Source: Agrypnia vestita (taxonomy: Eukaryota; Arthropoda; Insecta; Trichoptera; Phryganeidae). Taken from it: a DNA stretch of 64,000 bases. Of the stretch, positions 31,619 through 42,338 are shown in pieces. Made by a program: the position numbers and the translations under genes. The stretch lies in assembly GCA_016648135.1 (NCBI GenBank), contig JADDOH010023735.1:1-64000 (forward strand). The letters run 5' to 3'. The notes under the pieces were generated by a model that saw only the letters and a list, made by a program, of their open reading frames with translations, made no database searches and was not told the DNA's origin. Within the stretch, counting starts at the first letter, position 1. Every line of letters begins with the position of its first letter.

Positions 31619-32107
31619 AGAAACCCGTGTTTCCCTTTCCCGCCAAGTTTTCTCCACAACCAGCCACAACCACCGGCCGGTGGTTATGGTGGTAGATAGC
31701 CCTTGGTGTTACATCGAAAATATGCAAGTTTGGGGGTGGCTCTGCGTGGGTGGGAGTGGGTGATGAAAATGTGCTTTCTGGCTCATTGTTTTGTTATGGG
31801 AAGGCCGCAAAGGCTTCAGATTGTTTCAAAATAGGCGCGTCGACTGTGTCGGTGAGGCTAGAAGGTTCCGGAAAAACCTGCTCTAGAAAGTTCTGGAAGG
31901 AGAAGGTTCTAGAATATTCCCGAAAGTTCTATAAGGTTCTAAACTGAGTGGCGGAATGTGTCGGTGTGTCTAGAAGGTTCCTGTACATTCGATAAATTTC
32001 TTGAAAGTTCTGGAAGGAGAATTTTCTAGAAGATTGGCCAAAGTTCTATGACGATCCAAGCAGTGTACTAAAAATCTACGCGTGCGAAGCCGCGCGGGCG
32101 CAGCTAG
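31570..32107 (+). mobile_element. Candidate non-autonomous Helitron carrying heat-shock elements
   Basis: The proposed element starts TC (31570-31571) after A, and ends CTAG (32104-32107) before T, matching the Helitron rule of insertion between A and T with 5' TC and 3' CTRR. A GC-rich, hairpin-capable stretch (CGCGTGCGAAGCCGCGCG) lies just before the end. The first 45 bp are a (TA)n run. Two blocks of nGAAn/nTTCn units lie at 31861-31939 and 31973-32031. No protein is encoded. The exact 5' end is uncertain because of the TA run. Confidence 0.5.
31861..32031. promoter_or_regulatory. Array of heat-shock-element half-sites
   Basis: Six consecutive alternating units start at 31902, 31907, 31912, 31917, 31922 and 31927 (GAA, TTC, GAA, TTC, GAA, TTC at exact 5-bp spacing), a textbook HSF-binding array. 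Trimers occur at 31861-31873 and 31886-31898. A second, partly decayed block follows at 31973-32031, about 112 bp downstream. HSF binding is expected from the motif but not shown. Confidence 0.7.
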
Positions 32108-32893
32108 TATACAATAATTAGTAATTGCTTATTTTCTTGGAAATTCTAGTAACATCAATTACCATTGAAAAGGCGATAGTACAAAACCATATTGAATATT
32201 CAAATAATCCGTTTTTCCCTAATGTGATAGGTAGATACGTCATTACGACATTATTACGCGCAGTCGAAATAATAGCTGGGTTTAAATTTAGGTCAAAACA
32301 CCGGGAAAGTCCTAATATATATCACCAAATGCAACACTAATGACATGTCATTAGACACATTACAAACACCTGGTGATAATTTTCGGAAATTTGAAAAATA
32401 GTGGTTTTCATTTTATCAATAAACGATAAGTAGAATCGAAACTCAGTCAATCAACCGTATTCTGAAAATAACAAAGTACGTAAAAACGAAATAAAATTTT
32501 AAAAAATAAATTAATAATTAGGTCATACGCGTTACATAATTATCTATCTTTTCACCGATTCGAATTAAAAAATTTAAAAAACTGACGAAAATATGCAAGA
32601 AAAACCCATTTTCGCCAAAACTGGCGTAGAAAAAAAAGAAGAAGAAGAAGAAAAATAAACGCTCAAAATTTGGATTAATTACCTTTCATATTCTTTTTAC
32701 AAAATATTTTTATCGTGAATACTCGCAGAGAAAACCTCAAAAAAGCGCGCAAAAACGGAGAAAAAAACCGAAAAAAATCGAAATGTAACTTTTGGTTACA
32801 AACAATCAAACATATAAACATATATCGCGGAATGTGCACTATTTTTTTAATATATATGTATGTATATGTACATACGTAACTGCCAACGTAAAC
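32108..32893. other. No recognised gene
   Basis: AT-rich; an open frame at 32125-32340 and a GAA-rich run (32635-32655) have no recognisable function. Confidence 0.4.
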
Positions 32894-32966
32894 ATGTCCA
32901 AGTGAAATCATGTATTAGCCCACACAACATTATGTGTGGAACTAAATTATTAAGATAAATAAATAA
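32894..32966 (+). mobile_element. LINE 3' UTR family C, copy 2
   Basis: Nearly identical to 27055-27120, with the same hairpin (32920-32939) and AATAAATAAAT tail. There is no coding in front of it, so only the last 70 bp were inserted. Confidence 0.75.
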
Positions 32967-33645
32967 ATCCTTCTGCATCGATCGCACCTATAAAGGCCTC
33001 ATCATTGATGCTAATCTTAAATGGACTAATCATACAGAATACACTAACAATAAATTTAAAAAAGTACAATATACTTTTTCAGAAATGTAATAAATTTTCT
33101 CGAGATTTAACTTTTAAAAACAGCGTACTAGGCTATCGTAAAAAAATACGTAAATGTATCTACATATTCTTTAGACTAAGGAATATTTTAGGCAGGTAAA
33201 AAATTTGTTAAAAATGTGTATTACGCCATTGTTCACTCTCTGTTCATATACGGCGTTATCGGATGGGGAGGTTCTTGTTAAAAAATCCAAACTCGGTAAA
33301 AATATCACAAAGGATCATTATTAAAGTGATACTGAAAACAAATCTACCTTTTCAACGAAAGATCTTTTAAAATTGATTCCAGTACCAAACGTGGATGATT
33401 TTTCCAAGCAGCAAAGAAAAAAAACTTACAGAAAACCAGGAATACTTTAAGCTTATGAGAAATGGAAACCAAATCTAACGCTTAAATTTAAAACAACCTA
33501 AATGCAGAACCACTATATTTATAAAGCCATTAACTACTATAATAATCTTTCTATCGAGATACGCCGCATCAAAAACCTTTCAGAGGAAATTAAAAAAATT
33601 AAAACCTTCCTAAAATCCAATTCAAATTCATAAATCATTTAAACT
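32967..33645 (+). pseudogene. LINE ORF2 C-terminal remnant
   Basis: Across frames: 'YKGLIIDANLKWTNHTEY', 'KCIYIFFRLRNILGR', 'VYYAIVHSLFIYGVIGWGG', 'KDLLKLIPVPNVDDF'. This is the palm-to-tail part of a CR1/R1-type LINE with several frameshifts. A 3' UTR-like AT-rich stretch follows. Confidence 0.6.
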
Positions 33646-34632
33646 TACAGCTTTTTACAAAATATTTCAATATTTCATTGAAGTATAATGTTGTTTTTAC
33701 CTACTTTTATTTAACTTTGTTTTTCTGTTTGTTGTGGTGGAATCTTGTAATTGATTTTTCACCAACTTTCCGACTAGCTAGAGCTCTGAAATATTCAAAA
33801 TATTTTCAAAACAATACATTTTCGACGTGCTTTGGTCATTATTTCGATTAAAATTAATAATTTTCCATTATTGGCGCTCAGTCGTAAAGTATAGCTTTTA
33901 AATTTGGATAAATAGTTTAAATTTGGATTCTGCATTAGTGATGTTAAAAAAATACGATTAAATTACCAATGTAGGTATGCAAAGAAAGCGTATAAAACAT
34001 AGACGTACTATAAATATAGAATAGCCACAAAACAAAATATCTGCTACACAGAACGGGAACACGAATTACTGTGAACATAGACGCACATTGCGGGAGTTGG
34101 TCTAGGGGTATCCAAAATGTATAAATGTCCGTGCGGTATATATAAAATATTAATACAATACACAACTCTCTTTACATTTGTATCTCTTTTACACATATGC
34201 TGCGCTATAAGAAAGAAAAAGAAAAGACCATAGAATAAATACCGTAATCCGCTACTAACTTCTTTTGCATTCGTTGTTAAAAATTATGTTTTATTGTCCT
34301 GTCTTATACGTGGTTATGAAAATAATTTCTATCTCTTTCTGACTGATACATTTACGCAATAGAAGACAGCAGAAACTAGATGCCTCAGATTTGTTTTTTA
34401 GTGACTGGTTTATATTTATAGTACGTCTATGGTATAAAAGCATGTCTTCAAAGTTATTTTGATTTATTGTACATAAAACAAATACTAATCGTGACGCACG
34501 TAAGAAATGAAATTCAATGTAATCATCAAATAGGATATTTTCTTTATCATGGACGCGCGATTTGTAATATTATACGGTTTGATATATAACATTACGGTTA
34601 TATGCAAGATGGAAGTGAATAACATCGACGAC
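33646..34632. other. No recognised gene
   Basis: AT-rich, no conserved coding on either strand. Confidence 0.45.
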
Positions 34633-34652
34633 TTCGGCACGGTATTGCCGAA
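34633..34652. other. 7-bp perfect hairpin
   Basis: TTCGGCA (34633-34639) pairs with TGCCGAA (34646-34652) around a 6-nt loop, just upstream of the candidate promoter. Confidence 0.5.
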
Positions 34653-34687
34653 AGCAATGGAACGCCCCCGCGCGAGCGGCTTCCTCA

Positions 34688-34708
34688 TATATAACCAACC
34701 CTCTCAGT
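34688..34708 (+). promoter_or_regulatory. Possible core promoter (TATA and TCAGT)
   Basis: TATATAA at 34688-34694 and the arthropod initiator TCAGT at 34704-34708 lie ahead of the ATG at 34727, after a GC-rich stretch. The 18-bp spacing is shorter than the usual 25-30 bp, so one of the two may be chance. Confidence 0.3.
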
Positions 34709-34726
34709 GACAACGACTAGTGCAAG

Positions 34727-34833
34727 ATGAATACCAGTTTTTCGACCGTGAGCTTGAGAAGCAGCTGCTCGGTGTCTGGTGGCGCGGACCTGGTATCGAG
34801 ACTTCCGCCAGAATTGGCGTCCATCATATTCAG
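34727..34833 (+). CDS. Possible first coding exon with F-box-like end
   Basis: ATG at 34727 in good context (CAAGATG) opens 35 codons plus 2 bases up to a donor (TTCAG|GTGAGG, cut after 34833). The product begins MNTSFSTVSL and ends LVSRLPPELASIIF. LPPELxxxIF is the first half of an F-box, the SKP1-binding motif of SCF ubiquitin-ligase adaptors, and F-boxes are often split by introns. I cannot find the next exon in the window; the following 550 bp contain a - strand LINE fragment. The match is short, so this is tentative. Confidence 0.35.
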
Positions 34834-34931
34834 GTGAGGATATTACACCTTACAACATGTTCAGATTTTGAATATTTCTTCATGATGAATCACAATGCAC
34901 ACCTGAAACTAACTTCCTTCCTTCCTGGGTT

Positions 34932-35375
34932 TCAATTCGTTGGATTGGTTTGCAGCAAAGCACATCTCCTTCTCCATTCTGCTCGGTCTCCGGCGATGCT
35001 CTTCAGCTCCGTGTAGGAGGCACAATTCATATCTTGGCACACTTGCTCAAGATATTCACGGCGAGGGCGCCCTTTGGCAATCTTTTCCTCTATCATTCGC
35101 ACCAATATGGTTTTGAGCAGATTTTCATTGCGTAAAATATGCCCCATCCATTTTGCACTCCTTTTCGAGATGGTATTCATCATGTGCCTGGTTTCATCGA
35201 TCCTGCTGAGACCTCTTCATTCGTAATGTGGTCTCTCCAGGAAATTCCTAGGGCACGTCTGTAGGTCCACATCTCGAAGGCTTCTAGTCGTTTTTTTCTC
35301 TGTCGCCAATGCACCATGTCTCACATCCATACAGCAAAATACACCACACATATGTTTTTATTAATTGGCTGTAAT
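34932..35375 (-). pseudogene. RTE/BovB-like C-terminus on the - strand
   Basis: The reverse strand reads 'LLYGCETWCIGD'-like, 'KKRLEAFEMWTYRRALGIS', WRDHITNEEV, 'MMNTISKRSAKWMGHILRNE' and 'GRPRREYLEQVCQDMNCAS', ending 'AGDRAEWRRRCALL' at 34932. A frameshift lies near 35185. It is the second of two LINE pieces on the - strand and lies in the possible intron after the F-box-like exon. Confidence 0.8.
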
Positions 35376-35712
35376 GCAGAATAGGGCGTTGGGAGTTCTA
35401 TGAAATATTAACAATTTTTTTTCGCTATAATTGAGTATTCTGATTCTAATAATGTCATAAAATAATATCGCACAATTATATTTATTTATATTAAACGAGT
35501 AATTCAAATTTAAAAATCGTAATTATTTTCATAGTAAGTTTTGACAATTCAGCCTTTTCCTTTGAATTATTACACGTAAACAAATGTAAAGTGGACTTTT
35601 CACTAATATGGTCGGTGGATTGTCCTGTAGTATAGTGAATGGGCCGCTTAATAAGAACTCGCATTTTTTTTGTACAAGGTTTCATTTGAAGTGTCTTGAG
35701 TGCCTTTATTAA
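35376..35712. other. No recognised gene
   Basis: AT-rich sequence without conserved coding. Confidence 0.4.
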
Positions 35713-35713
35713 A

Positions 35714-35714
<1 letters not shown>

Positions 35715-35750
<36 letters not shown>

Positions 35751-35810
35751 ATATTATTATATATATATATATACTCTATATATATATATAATATATATCT
35801 ATATATAAAC
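35715..35810. repeat. (TA)n microsatellite, interrupted
   Basis: Nearly pure TA alternation broken by short ATT, CTC and CTA interruptions. Confidence 0.9.
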
Positions 35811-35884
35811 AATGATTTTTCAAAATTGAAAAATTGTTACATCATTGTTTACGTAAACGCGGGCACCCGTCATTCGTGTTTATT

Positions 35885-36125
35885 GCAAAATGGAAAGATT
35901 CAATTTGATCAAGTTATTCCCTTTGTGCCAACAAAAAGATCAACTTTTAGAACAATTACGAAAGTGGTCATTAATTTCACATGAAAGGATTATAAATGTC
36001 ATAAATGTGGGGGAATTTTAAAATTAACAGTTGCTAATGCTCGTATTGATGGTTTTCGTTGGACATGTAATAACACTTTGAAGCTTGACCCTTGATTTTT
36101 TGTTAAACGCAAGTTTTGCTCCCAC
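35885..36125 (+). pseudogene. Possible Merlin/ISXO2-type transposase N-terminus
   Basis: One frame begins MERFNLIKLFPLC and continues to 'LLEQLRKWSLI'. After a shift the next reads 'YKCHKCGGILKLTVANARID', GFRWTC and 'FFVKRKFC'. A CxxCG knuckle followed by DGFxWxC and a K/R-F-F/C end is the zinc-binding head of ISXO2-like (Merlin-type) DNA transposases. The catalytic DDE part is absent; LINE sequence follows at once. Family membership is inferred from this motif pattern only. Confidence 0.45.
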
Positions 36126-36144
36126 GACAGACAAACTCTTTTGC

Positions 36145-36333
36145 ATTCTTAATTTAAACTAACTAAGACATCCTTTTCCTTGAATCCAAGGAGACACTTC
36201 CTGATCAATAGAGTGGGGGATGCCTGGAACAGTGTACCGAAGGAAATTGTACCTGCCGGTTCAGTTAACGGGTTCAAGAATATTTCAAATGCCTATTACA
36301 CTGAGAGGCACACGATACAGGCTCATCAGCAAT
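36145..36333 (+). pseudogene. LINE ORF2 tail
   Basis: 'FKLTKTSFSLNPRRHFLINR', then 'VGDAWNSVPKEIVPAGSVN' and GFKNISNAYY. The xNRVxDAWNSVPxEIV pattern is the common end of Jockey/R1-related proteins. A (TAA)n tail follows at 36353-36370. Confidence 0.65.
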
Positions 36334-36477
36334 AGCTGCCTACCTGTCAAATAGTAATAATAATAATAAATGTAAGATTTTATAAAAAAAATACGTGGAA
36401 TTTTGTTTTTCTCAAAAAATCTTTATCTATTCATTAAAATTACTTTTGGTTATTAAGATGATTGTGAAATTATACTG

Positions 36478-36580
36478 AATGCGGTGAAAATGCGTTCACT
36501 GAGGTGCTTGTGTGGAAAATCTTTGGTCGATAGAGTGAGGAATGTTGCATGTTGGTCACGGAGGAGGAATTCTACAGAAG
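36478..36580 (+). pseudogene. LINE C-terminal domain scrap
   Basis: 'NAVKMRSLRCLCGKSLVDR' and VRN match the same domain as 26731 and 43151 (NAEDMRSLRRLCG). It is more diverged and ends after about 30 codons. Confidence 0.5.
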
Positions 36581-36744
36581 TAGACATAATGCGGCAATTA
36601 TTTGATTTTTTTTCAAAAGTTTTCCAACAAAATAACAGTTTAACATGTACCTTACAAGTGCCAATAAAAAAATTAATCATTTCTATGTAAAAAAAATTAC
36701 CCAATTTTGACCTAAATACTTACTACGCCTCAATTAAGTAAAAT

Positions 36745-37385
36745 ATATCCGAATAATAGAAAACTTATATTGGCATCAAAAAGCATCAGTGAAAGTAGAT
36801 CACAAATTACCCGAAGAATTAAAAATAAGGAGAGGAGCATTGGGTTGCATTCATTCACCAATGCTCTTCAACTTCTATGCAGCAAATTCGAAGAGGTTCT
36901 GTATGGAGCAGATGATGGCTCGATAATAAGTGGGAAGACGTTAAAACAACTTTCGCTACAAGTACAATACCACGATCCTAGCGGACTCCATGGAAAGTCA
37001 AGTCAAGGAACTCCAAGTCCTACTAGCACGAATAGTTAATGCGTGGAAAGCACGTGGTCTTCAACTAAATGCAAAGGAGATGATATACCTAGATGCAGTA
37101 AAACAGCCATGCAACACCACTACAGATTCCTAGGAATTAAATATTTCAATAATCTGATGTGATGAGACATCCAGAGAAATACGAGATCTTGCATCTCGTA
37201 ATGCAGAGAAAGATTGCCGGAAGTCGGGGCCCCGGAAGAAGGAGGACTTGATGGCTGAAAAACTTGAGACAGTGGTTTGGCCAGTCTACTGTGGAGCTGT
37301 TCCGGGCCGCAATAAACAAAGTCCGCATAGCCAACATGATAGCCAACGTCCGTTAAACGGACAGGGCACGAGAAGAAGAAGAAGA
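36745..37385 (+). pseudogene. RTE-like LINE with internal deletions
   Basis: Reads 'LYWHQKASVKVDHKLPEELK', 'RRGALGCIHSPMLFNFY' (palm, G-x-x-x-G-C-SPxLFN), then a KYNTILADS block where the YADD motif is degraded. After a deletion it ends 'GRRRTSWLKNLRQWFGQS', 'ELFRAAINKVRIANM'. A (GAA)n-rich tail closes it near 37385. The active-site YADD is lost. Confidence 0.7.
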
Positions 37386-37639
37386 ATAATCTACTAGCAA
37401 ATATTAGAACTATACAACATTATGCACAGTTCAAAAAGTGCGTAAAATCATTTAAAAATTGGGTGATGAGATTTGTGATCTCAACCTTAACGTGCTTATT
37501 TTAAAATATTGTAATATAAACATTCTTATCTTTAAATATTTATTTCTACATATATTCTTTGCATGTATGTATTATCATATATTATTTAAAAAAACAGTTA
37601 TCTATCACACTTGTGACATTCTCCGGTTCCGTACACAAG
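37386..37639. other. AT-rich filler
   Basis: No conserved coding recognised between the RTE end and the next LINE tail. Confidence 0.35.
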
Positions 37640-37795
37640 TTTCATGGGACTGTAAAAAATTTGAAAAAATCCATCAAAATTAAATTATGTGTATCGTATA
37701 TAAGAAGACTGCCAGAAGGTGTGAGGAAGCTAAGCAGAATGAACATCTTCAAACAAGAATGTAAAAGGCACATAACAATGGAAAATGTGTGAAGA
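37640..37795 (+). pseudogene. CR1-like LINE tail
   Basis: 'SYIRRLPEGVRKLSRMNIF' then KQECKRHITMENV and a stop at 37789. Same family as the - strand tail at 21855-22160. Confidence 0.65.
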
Positions 37796-37884
37796 GAAAT
37801 ATTATTTATTTAATTATTTAATAAGTGTAACGCAGATAGAATTAGAATACAAAGCGTAGATAAAATAACCTATCCGGAATTCAG

Positions 37885-38190
37885 ATTAAATGAAGACGGG
37901 GACTCTTCTATGGAAATTAAATATCAGAGCTGCATTATTCCGGGTGAAAAAGGTATTGTGCAGAAGTGACCTAAAGATTAATTTGAAGATGAGAATGATA
38001 CGTTTCTGTGTTCCCTGTACTTTTATGTCGAATGGAGTCGTGGACACCCACTTAAACAATGCTGAAGCAGCTTTGAGAAGTGTATTTACAGACGGTTGGA
38101 TGGATCGTGTTACAAAAGAGAATGTAATGATCCAGAGGCGAAAGGAAAAAGAAATCACTGAAAGAACTAAATCCCGGAAATCGCAGTAGT
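37885..38190 (+). pseudogene. RTE-like LINE internal fragment
   Basis: 'NIRAALFRVKKVLCRSDLK', INLKMRMIRFCV, a scrambled stretch, then 'DGWMDRVTKENVMIQRRKEK', EITERTK. These are the domain after the palm of RTE/BovB-like proteins (compare 20771), with the YGxExW block destroyed. Confidence 0.6.
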
Positions 38191-38199
38191 TTAATGAAT

Positions 38200-38860
38200 T
38201 ACCTGTTAAAATGAGAAATGAGAATAATTATGAGTACCCTCTGTTTCGTAATCGCCGCGCGCGGGCCGCGCCAAGATTTGATTGGTTGGGCTGGCGCCCC
38301 ATGTTTTCTGCGCCAATCGCTAGCCAGGATTCGAATTTTTAAAAATATACGCAGTGACAGTTGAAAAGCGTATAAGGTGTCGTTTTTCGATGAGAACGGA
38401 CGTTCCTCTTCGTGTGTGTTCAAGATCAGTTCAATTTAGCCTTTCGGAAGAGACACATTCCGGATTCGACGAAGCCAGGAGAATCTCGATTGAAGCGGCA
38501 CCCGACTTACCAGGAAACCGCGAGTACAATTTGTCCACTGTGTCGTAGTTAGCTTTGGCCCAGTGTATCTCGGGTGTCATTTACCGTCAATCATTAATCG
38601 GCGGCGATTGGAAAGGAAAGTCTTTCTTTCTAATATCCGACCCGCGTGCGATGGTGGCGAGACGTTCGTCATCGTACACCCTCACTAATTACTATTTATT
38701 ACTCACTATTTACTAAAGCATCCCAAGTCGGCTGGTCACCGTGGGGGAAGAAGACTATTACCCTCCAATTGAATCACTCCAATCTCAAGTAAGGGAGGAA
38801 CGGAGGCAATGGGAGGTAATTTGGAAAGCTCAAAGTAGATAGCGATGGTGTGGTTGGCGG
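38200..38860 (+). promoter_or_regulatory. Promoter/LTR-like GC-rich segment
   Basis: Two CCAAT-type boxes (GATTGG 38280, GCCAATC 38312), an AT-rich box (AAAAATATA, 38341-38349) and GCAGTGAC downstream suggest a promoter. The frame 38354-38548 (65 codons, starting MTVEKRIRCRFS) is serine/arginine-rich and unrecognised. GTAAGG near 38788 could be a donor. Either an LTR with leader or a host 5' region. Confidence 0.3.
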
Positions 38861-39149
38861 TCGTGCGAGCTGTCAAATTGCGAACTGTGGTTTGTATTTT
38901 ACGCAAGATTTGATAGCCATAAGCACTTCTGGCTTGTATTTAATGTCTTAGGACCTGCAGTAAATCATCTCTTATATTATCCATCAGGATGTGCAATGCG
39001 CGTCCGTATCTTGACTCCGGTCAATGAACTTTTACTGACCATTTTCAAATTAAGGCGTAATACGATGAATAAGGAACTAGCGTTTAAATTTGATATTAGC
39101 GAGGTACTAGACAGTTGAATATTTATAACTTGTCTTGCTTGAATATTTA
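38861..39149. other. No recognised gene
   Basis: AT-rich, no conserved coding. Confidence 0.4.
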
Positions 39150-39450
39150 TAACAATTTAATGTTCACAAAAGATGGGGTAACACCCACTTTAGACCCCGC
39201 CCCCTCTCACTCTCTTTCGGTAGATCCCTGATGGTTCATTAGGCTAATGAGTGCATGTTTGTCCCTGACAAGACTAACACGCATCTGATCAATTATTGGT
39301 GGAAGTGTAACAATACTATGGTTGAGGTGTGCAGTGTTGTGAATGTAGTGGTGTAGTGTTGGTCTTGACGAAGAGACGGGTACGTCTCGAAACCAGTAGA
39401 CCTAAAATCTGGTAGTGGTTTTTACAAAGTTAACTAACAATCTGTTATTT
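39150..39450 (+). mobile_element. PLE 3' end with hammerhead-like motif 3
   Basis: TTGACGA (39365-39371), a perfect 6-bp stem (GAGACG 39373-39378, CGTCTC 39383-39388, GGTA loop) and GAAAC. A 5-bp stem III follows (ACCAG 39392-39396 with CTGGT 39409-39413), then A and TAGTGGTTTTTACAAAGTTA. This is the most complete hammerhead-like fold of the four, though the first core base differs. Upstream C-rich sequence (39195-39230) looks like a PLE tail. Confidence 0.5.
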
Positions 39451-39947
39451 ATAACGTGGATAAACTTCGTGTACTGCCAGTTCAAAGATCTTAATATTTG
39501 GGTAACACGTTAAAATGTTAATCGGTGTATCCTATACAGGTAGTATCACATTTATATCTGATGCTTATGGGGGCTCCATTAGCGAATAGATGTTTGTTTG
39601 AAAAATGTGGTTTGTCAAATCTTTAGAGCAAAATGGCATTTTATCGGCAGATCGAGGTTTTCAAATCCAAGATATACTAACTAGCTCCTAAAAATGCAGC
39701 TTCGCCGCTCAAAGAAAATTTCATCAAGTAGGATGCACATAGAAAGGATTATTGGGTTGACCAAAACTTAAAGAATTCTTAGTCAATTATCGAGTAATTT
39801 ACTTTGAGAAGTAGAATAATTTTGATGTGTTTTATGCTATGTAATTTTCGTTCTAACATTAAAACAGGTAAAAATTAATAAAATAATTATGTGTAACCAC
39901 TTTTATTTTTCTCTATCTCATATACATTTTATTACATTTATACAGCG
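39451..39947. other. No recognised gene
   Basis: AT-rich, without conserved coding. Confidence 0.4.
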
Positions 39948-40040
39948 GAACCTCTCATAACGAGCAAAACAATTTTTTTAAATGTGGCTCCCTTAACAAG
40001 CGACTTTTCGCATAACGAATGCGGAATGAAGTGAAATGTT
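39948..40040 (+). mobile_element. Possible pogo/Tigger-type terminal repeat
   Basis: TACAGCGGAACCTCTCATAA followed by CGAGC, and CATAACGAATGC 60 bp on, resemble the tips of pogo-family elements (CAGxGxAACCTCxxxATAACGA). I do not find the opposite end, so only one tip may remain. Confidence 0.35.
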
Positions 40041-41004
40041 TCCTTTATTTTATATTGTTTTAGGTTTAAAACACAATTACAACTTTAATTATCAATATAT
40101 ATAAAAAAAACATAGTTAGGTATTTCATTTGAAAAAAATTTAAAACGGTTATGAAATTAAATAATCATTTTTCTCAAGATTAATGACTATCTACTGATTA
40201 CGCATGTTTTTTCCGCCAACCTTTCAATTAGAGAGGATGAGAAATGTGAGTAAACGTTATTTAACAGCCATTTTTCAAAAGTAATTACCCTAAATCCACA
40301 AAAACAAAGCAAAACTTAATATGTCTGTATAAAACGCACGAGCTGTCAAAAAGAGTTGACCCCCAAGTACATCAGCGCCGCCACGCGGGATAAATGGTGG
40401 ACATCCCTCCCATTGGAGGAGGGCTTTGACAAAAGACATACAGACAGAATTGCCATTGTGTGACAGTCTAACTTGTCACAAGTTAAAATTTTAAATATTT
40501 ATCTGAATTATAAATGAATATCTGAATTAATAAATTATTATTATTAATCTATTTAATTGTGCATATATTTTATTAAATAATCATGTGGAATATTTCTCAA
40601 AAAATAAATAGTTTTAATATTAATATATTATTTTTACTGCATAATGTTGTACATATTTGCTTATAATTTTCCTTTATTTTTTCTTACTATATTCATTTTT
40701 TGAATAATGTAGACTGTTTATATGTTTTATGCTTATTATTACTTCATTTCTTATTGTTGTCTCACATTATTGCATATTATTTTTTCTCTTATGAGTACTT
40801 AGTATAGCACTAGATACTATTAAATATATTTAAATATATTGATAGTCCTCTCCTACTTAGAGTTTTATTACTCATGTAGAGAAATACCATGCGAAAACTG
40901 TTAACTATCATTATTGTAAAAAATATTTTTTTTTTAAATATATAAATAAAAAAATTTGGCCGACTTCATGAGACAACCTCAGAAGTATCACATCACATCT
41001 CATC
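40041..41004. other. No recognised gene
   Basis: AT-rich. A GC-richer patch at 40340-40450 contains a short CCCTCC/GGAGGG stem. No coding recognised. Confidence 0.4.
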
Positions 41005-41150
41005 ATTCAAGGAAAACTGCGAGCAGAAGAGGTCCTGGAAGACGAAGGACATTCTGGCTGAAGAATCTGAGTTGTGGAAATTCATGGTCCAACTATTTGG
41101 GGCTGCGGTCAGCAAGCTTATGATCGCTAACATCCGATAACCGGACAACC
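41005..41150 (+). pseudogene. RTE-like LINE extreme C-terminus
   Basis: 'GKLRAEE' followed by GPGRRRTFWLKNL and a degraded tail, as at 37200-37340. Confidence 0.55.
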
Positions 41151-41164
41151 ACTAGCAGGACAAG

Positions 41165-41800
41165 AGGCTAAAGTTATTTTTGTCTATTGTATCTTACACG
41201 AAGAGTGTCCAACTAATCATTGAAGCAAGAATGGCTATATATATTAGGCTAAACAATGCGGGGGTAGGCTGTCACGTCGGAGGACAGTGTCTAAACAACA
41301 TCAGTTATGCTGACGATATGGTACTGATGGCACCGTCTATAAGAGGACTACGCGTTCTTCTAAAGGTCTGTGAACGGTTTGCTGAAGAAACAAACATGCT
41401 CTATAACCCTAACAAAACAGCACTTTGGTTATAATGTATGATCAGGGGCCAAGAAGTATTCCTCCAGTTACCCTGAACGGCGTGGTCCTGAAGGTGATCG
41501 AAAGAACAAAATACTTAGGACACATAATCACCAATAACTTAATGGATGACGACGAAATTCTCAAGCCAAGATGAGCTCTCAGTGTAAAAGCAAATGCGCT
41601 ATGTAGAAGGTTTCGTCTTTGTAGTACCGCTGTAAAAGGAAAGATCGTCCTTGTCTTCTGTGCAACGTTATGCACATGTGAACTCTGGACAAAAAACCAG
41701 CAGCACACTCGAGAAAGATACTGACCCCTCATAATCGACATGCCATCGCTCGCTGAAGCCGCTATTATATGATATATTTCTATTTCTTTTTTCATGTTAA
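41165..41800 (+). pseudogene. LINE reverse transcriptase palm and thumb
   Basis: The frame 41180-41434 has 'NNAGVGCHVGGQCLNNISYA' DDMVLMAPS (YADD motif near 41308) and 'LRVLLKVCERFAEETNMLY'. Other frames continue 'SGAKKYSSVPPVTLNGVVLK', 'RTKYLGHIITNNLMDDDEI', 'ALSVKANALCRRFRLC'. Frameshifted but collinear over 200 codons; the N-terminal half is missing. Confidence 0.75.
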
Positions 41801-42338
41801 TACTGGTACCTATACTTGTTTTCTCTTCTCTTTTATATAGGTTTTTTTCTCTTTTCTTTTATATAATAATTTAATGTATGTACCTTATATGGAATGTGTG
41901 GGACTGCAGGAATTAAGTTATATTTATATATGTATATATATATATGCCATGAGAGCCATGAGATCTGCTTCCTGTCGACATTCCGTTTTCCGCGTATTGC
42001 CAATCACTAATCAAAGAACATGTCCATTCAAATTCATACATGAACGCATACATATAGTTTATTTACATATGCATACTCATATACATAAATGACTGGAAAT
42101 AGAGAATTTACAATGGAAAACAATTAACTTGTAAGAAATTAGATAGCGACAGTCTGAAAGCAATAACTGAATATTTGTTGGGAAAGGGACTTTGAACTCT
42201 TCAAATTATATATATATATATATATATATAAATAAAAAATAATAAAAAAGAAGAAAAAAATTAAATGGAGATGCAAACACGTTGTTCGAGCTTTATGAAC
42301 AGGACCAGTGCCACTGAACACAACCACCTTCCTTCACC
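41801..42338. other. AT-rich stretch with microsatellites
   Basis: TA runs at about 41925-41945 and 42205-42230, and an AAT/AAG-rich run (42230-42262). No coding recognised. Confidence 0.5.

Noticed and set aside
31314..31619. 101-codon ORF ending in Tyr-Ile repeats
   Set aside because: Its end is a translated TA microsatellite.
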